A DNA stretch of 64,000 nt, taken from Paracyclopina nana (lineage: Eukaryota > Arthropoda > Copepoda > Cyclopoida > Cyclopettidae). Where the stretch lies: assembly GCA_019096065.1 (NCBI GenBank), contig JAGUCH010000009.1, forward strand, positions 3,358,001 through 3,422,000. Reading direction: 5' to 3'. This document shows positions 35,646-45,500 of the stretch, piece by piece. The position numbers and the translations under genes were made by a program. Below the pieces are notes generated by a model. It ran no database searches and was not told the DNA's origin. It saw only the letters and a list, made by a program, of their open reading frames with translations. How positions within the stretch are numbered: the stretch's first letter is position 1; each line of letters opens with the position of its first letter.

Positions 35646-37880
35646 ATGCAAGAATAGGAAGTTCATCTATGAATTCAAGGCCCATTTTTCACCAGGTGCT
35701 GTAAATGTGCTGAAATGTCCAAGAAACTCTGGCAAGTGAGCAGGAAGTATTGCAGGTACTACAATACAACAGAATTGCCTTGGGCCCATACTTCTGGCTC
35801 ATGTGCATGTCATGTCCTAATTCTCGGTTTTGATGATGCTCAGAAACGTCATGTGCAGTTTTCTCTGTGAAAATCCTAATGATCATAATGGTAGTGCAGA
35901 ATGACGTCGTTTATTTGCGAATGAGAATTAATTAGTTTGCATTATGATGAAGATTGGCCATAACTTTCTTTTCACAAAATCAACAGAGTGCAGAGAAGCT
36001 AATCTAAGATGTTTGAACATATACTAGAAAAATGGTGGCGTGAAAAAAATCGTAAAGTAATAAAAGTTAGCTTTTATTGCAAGTCTAATTAAAGTTAATT
36101 TAAAAAACTCAATCACTTTTCTGAGTCATGAAACATGGAACTTTGTTATTATTAGCGTACACCTATAACGTGTTTTAAGTCGCACTTGCTAACAAAGCAA
36201 ATCTGCGAAAAACCAATAAAATACTGGCACTACCTGCAACCAGCTAATTTCCGTTTCAACATTAAACTCAATCGGGAACCTTAAAAGGTCAAAATTGAAA
36301 AACAAGGTTTTGTGAACAAAGAATGCAGCTTTTTTCAAATTGTGGCAAATAAATGCAATGGCTGGCGTACATGGTATGGTATTTTTTAATATGTTCAAAG
36401 CCCAGATGACCACACTAGAAGCAAAAAGTGTGGTCTTTGTGAGCAACGAGGCAAAATTGGTCATCACATTTCGTTCAATGCAGCAGCCCAAATCTCAAGG
36501 TTTAATTGCGGAAGGTTACATTAGGAAAAAAATTAGGACAAATGTGCAATGGAAGTGAATTTTGATTTTTTAGCTCCCGTAGGCTATTCATAATGGCTTT
36601 GGAATTTCAATTGGATTAAATCGTGCACCTTAAACGTCATAACTAGATAAATAATTATTATCATGGACCTGTTTATTTCGGAACCTGACTAATTCCACCT
36701 AATGGTCTTTCTCAAATGCTAATCCTCTTGGAAGAATGACAAAGCAATCGCAGGTATACCTTCAAAATCTCCACTTAAACGATGAGAAGAAGTCTCAAGT
36801 CAGGGTAGATCAAAAATGAAAGGAAAAAAATTCAATTAATGAGACATTCAGAAGTTCTGGCCTGGGTGAAGATATGCTCAACATGCTCGTAAATCAGAGA
36901 GTAATAAATATAAAAATCCAATAACGCAGAGAAGAATAAAAATATAATGCATTTCAAGCGTGGAATGCTGAAGCTGCATGCAACAAGAATATAAAAGGCA
37001 TGAAGAATTCCATCATTGGAAATGAGGAAAAAAATGAAGGAGCCAATTTTTTTTCGAGAAAAGAGCCAATAATACTAAATTGATTGCACCCAATTTAATG
37101 GTGCAAAAAGTGGAACATATGGCACCAAAAAGCAGGAAAACGATGGTCACTGCCTTACTGCGGCACCCTGTAATAATTGTACAGAGATTTACTTGAATTG
37201 AAGTTGTTTTTGGAAGTTTTCGCCTTTTACGGGCACATTTCTGCCTCTCAAAAACGTTATGGTGCCAAAAATGCAATTTGTCTCAAGAATGCAACGAAGA
37301 CTGGTTGGTTCGCGTATTCTTTGAAAAATGAGGTGCAAAGTCATTAATTAAACTGTCTGTCCACGCCTATGTGCAACACAAGTAGTTTTTGCCCAAAAAA
37401 GTCTTAAGGGGTTCACAGTGGGGTTTTCAAAACTGAAAAAAGCCACCACAAACAAACTTAAAAAATGATGGAGTGTCTTACTAACTAGGGCAAATAGCTG
37501 CATAATGGGCAAATGTATCCATTTTCTATAATGGCCAACTGTGCCCGCGCAACGGGACCCGTTTATACATATAGATTTACGGAAAAGAACAAAAAATCAC
37601 GACTCGCAATCTTCTTTGAAAAAGACCGCAACAATCCACACACACCAAGCAGCAATATGGCAACAGTGACTCTATTGACCTCGCTTTTAAAACGGGGCCA
37701 AATAAGGACGCGTTGTTTTAGCAAATAACTCACTGATGCTCAAAACCGCAACAAAAACTATATTTGCTGATAGCATATTTTTGCTGATTTATAGAGTTTT
37801 GCACACAATAGGAATTCAATGAGGATTTGAAGGTTTTTTTTTCACGAGAGGAGAACCTTGATATACCAAATGATAATGAG
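35646..37880. other. Intergenic region, no gene recognised
   Basis: About 2.2 kb of AT-rich DNA between the convergent YHYH and dnajc28 genes. Open frames stay under 101 codons and show no family features. A CACAGTGGGG end-like motif lies at 37414. Confidence 0.6.
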
Positions 37881-39173
37881 TCAACTTTTCACTTTATTGA
37901 TCATAAAATCGGCCAGCCTTTTGAGCAGGCTGGAATTTGATATCACTTGATCTGTATCTTTGTCATTATTGACATTGTCATTCCTCCGATCGGTACCACT
38001 ACTGCTTCTAACTTGGCTCCAATTTCTTGCCCAACATTTGGAGGCCTCCTTATCGAGATCGATGTGGAATTTTTGACTACGCATCATTGGAACCATCAAA
38101 TTGTACTTGTCGATCGTCTTATTTATGGCTGACACTTCAGCGAAAGTTGCGTGACAAAACGCTTTCCACTTTTCCTCGCAGCTGGTAGCAACTCCACTTG
38201 CCTGCTTGAAGAAAGCTTTATCAAGATCTTGCCTCAAATCATCAACCATTTTGTCGATATCTTTTTTGAGCATGATCCACTCCGGAGCAAATCCTCCCTC
38301 AACCAGGATCTGGTTCATCTTATGCGTCGTGAAATCCTCATATGGATTGTAGATCACCTAAGGCGATTTATTGATAAATTATTCAGTTTTAGATCTCGTC
38401 GTTTACCCTTTGTGGTAAAGGCTTTCCAGCCCCACTGAGGTTGTCAAAATCACCTTTTGACATTGACTCAGATATCAAATCTTCCACCAGTCTTTCCATG
38501 GCATTTTTTGTGATTTGCCTCTTGGCTCGTTTGCTATTCTTTTGAGCAGTGGTCGCCACTTGAGTTTCATATTGGGAAGTCAGTTTCTTAACGCTATGCT
38601 CAATCACCCTTTCTGAGGCTCTGGCAGCTTTGAATCTTTGGAACTGCTTTTGCCTTTGAAATGGAGTACCATACCCAAATCCATGATTATCTAAATATTG
38701 CCTAAGGTGACCAAAACTGTCACTAATATCATGGTAAAGTATTTAGAATTAATTCTTCACCTATGTTGTGGAGCAGTGTGTTCAATATCTGGATGTTCAT
38801 AATTAGCCTCTGCAGTTTCAGTCTCTTCATAGAAAAGTCCATATTCTCCTGAGCATTTCTCTTCCTTTCTTTTGTCAGCTGCAAACTTCTTCATCAGCTC
38901 TCTGTAAGCCTGATCAATAATGAGGAATTTGTCTCTGTTTTCAATTCCTGCTTGATCAGGGTGATGCATTTTGGCCAATTTTATGTACTGATTCCTCACC
39001 AAATCCTGATTTGAGCCATTCTCCAAATCGAGCATTTTATAACAATTGGCATAGAAAAACTGGTCTCTCTTGGATTGCGCGTTGATTTGGAAGTAACGGA
39101 AGACCATCAAATTCGTCTTTGGTTGCCATTTCGGGCAAGCCTTTGAAAGTAAGGACATGCTAACTGCTGTCAT
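37881..39173 (-). CDS. dnajc28: DnaJ homologue subfamily C member 28 (J domain plus DUF1992)
   Basis: Three exons on the minus strand, 39173-38761, 38701-38407 and 38357-37881, join in frame to 394 residues. Introns are only 59 and 49 bp. An N-terminal J domain (about 40-110) has the diagnostic HPD at 71-73, within MHHPDQAG. The conserved junction TAPQHRQYLDNHGFGYGTPF falls across the first splice, which fixes that acceptor. The DUF1992 region follows (about 165-330), with AMERLVEDLISESMSKGDFD, then GAGKPL and THKMNQILVEGGFAPEWI. Domain order and length match animal DNAJC28, a poorly characterised J protein implicated in Golgi (COG-linked) or mitochondrial roles. Family knowledge: the HPD motif stimulates Hsp70 ATPase. 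A basic, Ser-rich N-terminus could serve as a targeting sequence, but this is unproven. The poly(A) signal overlaps the last codons. Confidence 0.94.
37893..37898 (-). terminator. Poly(A) signal inside the end of the dnajc28 coding region
   Basis: AATAAA on the minus strand spans an in-frame Asn-Lys pair, five codons before the stop at 37881-37883. If used, cleavage would occur just past the stop and leave an almost absent 3' UTR. I see no better AATAAA immediately downstream. Confidence 0.45.
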
Positions 39174-39196
39174 TATGAAACAGATTTGTTTACATT

Positions 39197-39202
39197 TTTA
39201 TT
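39197..39202 (-). terminator. Poly(A) signal of the EcKL kinase gene
   Basis: AATAAA on the minus strand, 105 bp past the EcKL stop and only 24 bp upstream of the dnajc28 ATG (39173). The EcKL transcript end and the dnajc28 5' end must nearly touch or overlap. Confidence 0.55.
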
Positions 39203-39220
39203 ATTACAAAATCAGAAAAT

Positions 39221-39262
39221 AGAGGGCGCCACTTACTTATGGTATAGTTAGAAGCGCCCTCT
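39221..39262. promoter_or_regulatory. Inverted pair of CTCF-like cores between two tandem genes
   Basis: AGAGGGCGC at 39221-39229 and its exact reverse complement GCGCCCTCT at 39254-39262 form a 9-bp inverted repeat with a 24-bp spacer. Both contain the CTCF-type core AGRGGGCGC. The pair sits inside the 134 bp separating the EcKL stop from the dnajc28 start. It could be an insulator, a promoter element of dnajc28, or a hairpin in the EcKL 3' UTR. Confidence 0.45.
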
Positions 39263-39307
39263 TTAGTCATAAAAAATAACTCCAGAATTGGAACCATTTT
39301 TAAGAAG

Positions 39308-40794
39308 TTACATATATTCTTTTTCAAAGTATTTGGCATCAATAAGGTCATCCAGGATGCCACGGAGACGCTCTTGAACATTTTGATTTTTGCCCAAAGT
39401 GGCCTCGTAAAGGATATCAGTGCTAGCTTGAAAATCCTCTCTTGCCTTGGCATCATCAAAGTTGACTGCTCCAAAATCCACAGTGTCCTCTGGATCACCC
39501 AGGATCATTGGAAGAGCATTAAAGCAGAATGTAAGCCCAACTCCTAATCCCTTGGAGTAATCCTTCTTCAATTCTTCAAGAGTATAACTATAATAAAAGA
39601 GCATTTTATAATCACGAAAGTACATACGCGTTGACGTAAGAACACTTTATTGATACTTACCATAAATCCTCGCCAAAAGAATCTTTGACTGTGGATACCA
39701 AAGATTCATGGTACACTTTCAGCATTGCATCTAGGCTTTCATCTCGAAAAGCCTTGGTTGTAGAGCTTAGGAAGAAATGAGCAAGATCGTTGCCTACGTT
39801 GCAGTATCCAGAGCCCTGAAAGTCCAGCAGGAGGACATCCTTCAGCTCTCCAGACGCCGGGTCATACTTGAACAGCATATTGTTGAACCACGGATCCAAA
39901 TGATTGATGGTATTGAATGTCCCATCTTGGTACTTTTGCATGTTGAACCTCAAATCGTCCAACTTGACTCCACTTTCAAATACGGAATCCATCCAGGATG
40001 AGTACTTTCCCTCGTCCTCCGGTTTCTCCAATAATTTGGCATGCTTCACAAATCTGGAATTTATTCTTGAAGAAACTACTATTTCAATCAGAATTACATT
40101 CTAACCTTGTCTTTTCCTGTTGCCTCATTTGACCCATCATTGATCGGAGGCCTGGATCGATTCGGTGAGGGATTGGCAAAGCCCAAGGATGGGCCTTGAT
40201 CCAGCCTTCGGGGCCTTCTGGGTATTGCTGCATCATTACATATGAAAGACCATGGAATTTTGCCAGCCACTCCATAACTTTAGCAACATGATGCACATCC
40301 AGGCCTCTTTTCTTATTCATAGCATCCCTCCAACCATACTGCTTCATGTGGTCCAAAATCAAGGCCTCTTGGCCTTTGTCGCTTTGAACAAAGACCATTG
40401 GAACAGTTTCGCCAAGCTCCACTGATCCTGAGCAAGATTTCAGTGCTGGTATCAATTCCTAAGGATTCACACGATTACTTTTAAAATTCTTATCAACATT
40501 TTCAATTACCTGATAAATCTTCATTTCAGTATCAAAAACTCCCAAAAGTCGTGCTAGGTTAAATGATCCAGAGTCTGGTTTGAGCATCTTGATGATCCAG
40601 GAGAATGACTTTTCTACATTGTCAACCATTGCTTTCACTTCAACTGATGCCAAATCTCCTAAGAAGTTTTCTCCCTTCTCAGTTCCATTACAAACTTCTA
40701 AGGATATAATTTCAACATTCTGGCTAGAACTTTGACTCTTCAAAGCCCTCAGAATCAAATCTTTTGTAACGATATCCCCGCGATATGAGGCCAT
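39308..40794 (-). CDS. Ecdysteroid-kinase-like (EcKL / CHK kinase-like) protein
   Basis: Four exons on the minus strand, 40794-40510, 40458-40106, 40053-39661 and 39587-39308, join in frame to 436 residues, a usual length for this family. The N-lobe includes FSWIIKMLKPDSG (about 54-66), where the ATP-binding lysine is expected. The catalytic segment NHLDPWFNNMLF (about 263-274) corresponds to the family HGDxWxxN motif, with Asp and Asn kept but Gly replaced by Leu. The metal-binding DFQ is at about 290-292, in VLLLDFQGSGY. Family knowledge: EcKL enzymes belong to the aminoglycoside/choline kinase fold and phosphorylate small alcohols; some phosphorylate ecdysteroids, others are linked to detoxification. 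The substrate here is unknown. There is no signal peptide, so it is likely cytosolic. The family is typically expanded in arthropods; only one copy is in the window. It lies head-to-tail with dnajc28, 134 bp away. Confidence 0.9.
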
Positions 40795-41073
40795 TTTCGA
40801 GTTCAGGCAAGTAATGAAGGCACTTAATTTATCATGAATTTTCTGTGGTTTACAGCCAGTTCAGAATAAACAAACAAGCGGCAAAAGGCTGATAAGCCAT
40901 TTAAAGTGCTGCAATCACAAAATGAGAATGAGATAAATGGGGAGTGAACATGCTTCCAAAATATGCTCAAGGTACCACGTATTATTAGGAGTACCTTCTG
41001 GTTCCCTTGTGGGTCAAGTAACCCATTACGAGCAAAAGTAAGCTTAGATAACCAGGACATAATCGCATTGCAC

Positions 41074-41103
41074 TGTGAGAGCTTCAGCTTATATTAGTTT
41101 ATA
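41074..41103 (-). promoter_or_regulatory. Candidate TATA promoter upstream of the EcKL gene
   Basis: On the minus strand TATAAAC (plus 41097-41103) is followed 27-29 nt later by an initiator-like TCACAGT (A+1 at 41076 or 41074). This would give a 280-nt leader before the ATG at 40794, containing an upstream ATG at 41060 (MSWLSKL...). An intron in the leader is possible. The MITE at 41159 begins 56 bp upstream of the TATA box. Confidence 0.35.
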
Positions 41104-41158
41104 TTTGAATTTCGTAATGCTCGCAGTAGAGTCTGATTCTGCAGATTTGAGACCAGGC

Positions 41159-41616
41159 CACAGTGGCTCAAAATGCCTTTTGGACGCGCACGGGAAAAAA
41201 ACTCGCGAAATCGGAGTAGTCAATTTTCTTTGGGCCGTAAGCTAAAAACTGACATTCAGTGCACCCAAGTCCGCAAATTTCCGCAGCCAATTTTGGTGAA
41301 TAATCATTAAACGGGGTCTGATTGACCTCTCAGTCATAAAAGAACAATTTAATTCGATTCCAATCATAAGTTATGGATGCCCAAAAAATGGGCAAAAGTG
41401 GCTATTCTACCATTTTTCTTGCTGAACACTTTTTCAAGCAAAGTTTGATTTAAAAGTCAAATTTGAATATGTATCTGTCAATTCAAACCATTTTTGACTA
41501 TTTTCAGTGCCTAGAAGTCAACCCAATTAGAATTTGAAAATTGGTGGTTAAATGAGAATTCGGGCGATTTGGCGGATTTTCTTGTGCGCGTGAAAACGGC
41601 TTTTTGACCCACTGTG
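41159..41616. mobile_element. 458-bp element with CACAGTGG ends, Transib-like MITE
   Basis: The left end reads CACAGTGGCTCAAAATGCC and the right end, inverted, CACAGTGGGTCAAAAAGCC. The similarity extends inward to a shared ACGCGCAC block about 27 bp in. Identical 5-bp CAGGC repeats flank the element at 41154-41158 and 41617-41621. Family knowledge: Transib transposons make GC-rich 5-bp duplications and have CACWRTG-type ends like the V(D)J RSS heptamer. There is no ORF of note, so it is non-autonomous. A hAT origin (8-bp duplication) was considered and does not fit. Confidence 0.7.
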
Positions 41617-41896
41617 CAGGCGGATTTTTCTTTTTTGTTAAATCTTTTCAGCTATGGCTTGAAATGGCATTCCGCCCTTAGCAGCTGATCGATTTTTTGA
41701 GGTTAACTTAATTAAACTGCTTTTGAATCTTTAAAAGAACAGTTTAGAGGTGGAGTTCAATTCTCTCTTAGCAACTAGATTTCACGAATGAAAAAATGTC
41801 ATTTGGGCAAAACCAGGAACTCTGATCTTCATAAGCTTCAGTTTATCATTTTAACTCTGAAAATATATTGTTTCCAACTCCATAATGTTAATGAGC

Positions 41897-42022
41897 TTAG
41901 TTAACCTTCTATGTTTGGCGATAATTGCAAAAAATTCGGCTCTCAGATTTGCAGCATCATTAGTTAACCTTCTATGTGTGGCGATATTTGCAAAAAATTC
42001 GGCTCTCAGATTTGCAGCATCA
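41897..42022 (+). repeat. Tandem 63-bp duplication
   Basis: Two direct copies with a period of 63 bp (41897-41959 and 41960-42022) differ at only a few bases. The unit keeps frame and would encode a 21-residue repeat starting SLVNLLC, but I see no gene context, so coding is doubtful. Confidence 0.8.
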
Positions 42023-42173
42023 CATTATATCAACTATAATTTGACCTTTCATTGGCGACAACGCACAAAGTGCTAAGTTTTGCTTCTTTTATAAGGAGCT
42101 TGCTGGGAATATTTTAGCAACATTCATGAGCCTCTTAGAACAAAATATTCAAGAACTTGAGTGATGGATTTGC

Positions 42174-42179
42174 TTTATT
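42174..42179 (-). terminator. Probable poly(A) signal of wee1
   Basis: AATAAA on the minus strand about 365 bp past the wee1 stop. It is the first canonical hexamer I see downstream. Confidence 0.4.
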
Positions 42180-42544
42180 CTTAGCCATAATAGGGACAGT
42201 GCAAGAAGTCAAAAAGATTAATAATAATAATATAATATATGATACATAATTCATAAAAGGACGGAGGGTTGAAATTGATTTGTTCTTCAGCCAGCTGACA
42301 ACTCATGATAGTTTTTTAAGAAATATTGGAACATAGCGAAGCGAATGATGTAATTCAAACGCTCGCGGATCATCCTCATACATAATATGGAAGCTTTCGG
42401 TTGAGAATTTTCGTCACAGCTCTCAGTAAATTGAAAAATCAAGTGGGTACGTGTGCAGTAGTTGTGGGCACAAAGCAATTTGTCGGATCAAAATTGTATC
42501 CGGAATAGAAAGACGTTTTGGCAGTTGTTTCATCGAGTAGTAGT

Positions 42545-45500
42545 CTACCACTTGCGATCGGAGACAACGTTGTTCGATGACTTTGACCTGGCCTGACCCT
42601 TGCCGACCAGTTTTGATCGGCCTTGACCCGTCTGCGTCTCGGAGGAGGTCGTCGTGCTGGTCTTCAGGATTAATTGCTGCTCGAGAAGCCTCAGCTTGTT
42701 CTTGGTCTCTTTCAATTCGAGATACAATTGACTACGACTTTTGACGTTGCTGCTGTTCGTGCCCCGAAGGGTTTGCAGGTTGGCCAGCCTCGCAGCACTC
42801 GGCCTCGACAGCGGATTTGGATGCACCATTGCCTAATAAAAGATGAAAAAGCTGATTAGGCTGATCAACGAGAGATGATGACGTCATGTATAGACCAATG
42901 CCTTCATAACAAGCCCAAGATGATCTAGAATATAAGGTGAACTACCAACTGAAATTAGCTGAACACGGAGTCTAACTATGCTATTGAAGGGCTTTTGACA
43001 GAATAAATATAATTCTGTGGAAATAACCGGGCAGAGTTACTCTTTTTGATTAGAAAAAAATCTGTAACTTATAGAAAGAGTCAAATGAGGGCAAATTTGT
43101 TGGGGAGAAAGCCAAATCTGGTAACTCAGATTAATACGTCACACGCATCATTCTCTAGCGTGCGCTCAACTTCACGCGAGCCAAGGGAGAGCAGAATCCG
43201 ATTTTGAATTTAGCGCCTTTTTTATGTACTTGGACGACTGTGGCGCCCTCCAACTAATGACAGAATCTTGGTTGCGTGAGGCATAAAAAAGTTGTGTCAA
43301 GGCATGCCTTGGTGGACGGGCCTGAACAAGCCAATTTAAGCTATTCTTACCTTAAGCAGGGAATTGAACTCTTTGCTGTATCCATCCAAGAAAGGCAATT
43401 CGCCGGCTTTGAGCTTTTCATATATGGGATCCTCGATGCTGTTTTTGGGAAGCTCTCGAAGGCTGGCCGCCTCGAATAAAGTCAATCCAAGCGAGAAAAT
43501 GTCTGCTTTGGTCAGCGTTTCGCGGTTAATGTCCATGGCTAAGAGTTCAGGCGCCATATACCGACAATCGCCTTCTTCGGGAATTGCATCTCCATGAATG
43601 GGAGCCACGTGGCCGAGATCACCAATTTTGTAGGCCACACGATCGTCCACTGGGCTGGAGCTGTTACTGCCAGTACCGACTTTACGCGTTTTCCCGCCCC
43701 CAGAATGGTGGCCACTATCGGTTGACTCGTTGCCACTGCGGAAAAAAATGAACATATACACCAGCTCAGATGAAAGTTGCATGTTAAAAGCATTCAGTAG
43801 ATTGAAAGGAGCCACCTTACCTGAAAAGCTCTTCTTCTGTTGATACGGCTTCCTTCGCGCCCATATCTTTGGTGGCTGTTTCCTCTTCGTGGGCGGCAGC
43901 AGTGGCAGCCTCGACAACCATGGAAGAATCAGCTCCTTGGGAGGCCACAGAGGCCTCGGCGCAAGAAGTGTTGAAAGGCACAGGGTGATCCAGCGAAATG
44001 AATATGTTTTCTGGCTTGATGTCCAAGTGCACGAGAAGCTTTGAGTGGATGTATTGCAGTCCCTTGGACAAGTGGAGGAGAATCCGCTTAAGCTCAGCCT
44101 CGGTAAACCGTTTGCCAGAGCTACGGAATTCTTCGATTTTCGAGGCCAGGCTGCCACCCTCGCAGTACTCGTTTTGAATGTACACCCGTCCAGCCTCAAC
44201 CCAAGAGTTGTAATATCTGACCACATGCTTGTGCTTGATGAGAGCCGAGTGGGCGAACACCTCGTTCATTGCAACGCGTTCCTCGTGAGTATTGCCATGA
44301 ATCTGATTTCGGGTCACCTGGAGCAAATAACATTGTTATGAGTACTTAAGTTAAATGAATGCTTCTACCAAGCTAATTTGATAGAAACGGATGGCTTCTT
44401 TGGGGGTAGCTTATTTTAAGCTCAATTAGATGATGAGTAAAAGGTTTTACCTTGATTGCATAGACCATTCCATCCAAACGATGCCTGGCAACCTTTACGG
44501 TGCCAAAAGTGCCACTTGCGATTTCTTTGATTTCAACAAACTCCTCCTCGTAACGGGTGATGTTAATGTCAGAGACCTTAAGTCTTTTCGCAGGTCCTTC
44601 AGATTCCATGCTTTCATCTGGTTCCACTCGCAAGTACTCGGTGTTTTCTTTGGAGGTTTGTTGCAGAGGCTGCCAGAGTGGCACGGCCTCGAAGCTCCCA
44701 TTGTTACTGCAGATGAAAAGGAAAAGTTTATTAAGAAGGCTCTCAAGGCATCTGACTGACAAAAAAGAGTTGCACTATTATTATATCAGTCGACATCAAA
44801 AAGCATTTTCATCAATCGACTCACGGCTTGTGCGCGACCTTGGCTTTGATATTTTGCAAATCATGGAAAAAGTCGTTGAGAATGCACAAAAATCCGATTA
44901 TTTTCTTGTTGTTATTCAGCCTCATCTCGCTGGCGAAAGGGTTGCGATGCTGGCTATTTTGTTGTGAAAAATGCATCTAATCTTTCTGAGACCACAAAGC
45001 AAAGGTAGGTAAACAGGTCAAAATGCAATAACAAACCGAGCACATACTATAGATGCTACTTTTTTCAAAGCTTACCTACACAATTAAGGCTGTATTTACG
45101 ACGTGAACACTGCCTTGGGATCTACAGCAAACGAAATTCGGGATATGAGCTCCACCTGATTTCCCTTGATAATTATTTGAAAGGAGCATAATATACTCTG
45201 CACGATGTGTAGACGTTGTTTCATCATTACAGAGAAGTCATCGCTACCCATCTGTTCCCTTATGGTATAACTCATCTGCCAAATGCACGAGAAGCCGTCG
45301 TCTTTTATTATGAATTAGCCTTGCTTTGCCTCAGCAACGTTGCGTCACAAATGAGTCGATTTTGAGCCTACAAACCACCGCAAAGTTTCACCCAAACAAT
45401 CAAACTTTTTTGCACCTTATCCAATTTTCCAAACTAATAACTAGTTCATGCATAATTTTGAAATTGCGTAATAGGACTATTTGGATAAAATAATGCTAAA

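Noticed and set aside
40824-41060. 78-codon frame upstream of the EcKL gene as an extra N-terminal exon
   Set aside because: Splicing from its possible donor does not join the EcKL ATG in frame with any acceptor I can see; it may be a leader uORF.
41159-41616. hAT origin for the CACAGTGG element
   Set aside because: Shifting the ends to CAGTGG gives flanks that do not match as an 8-bp duplication, while the CAC boundary gives an exact 5-bp repeat.
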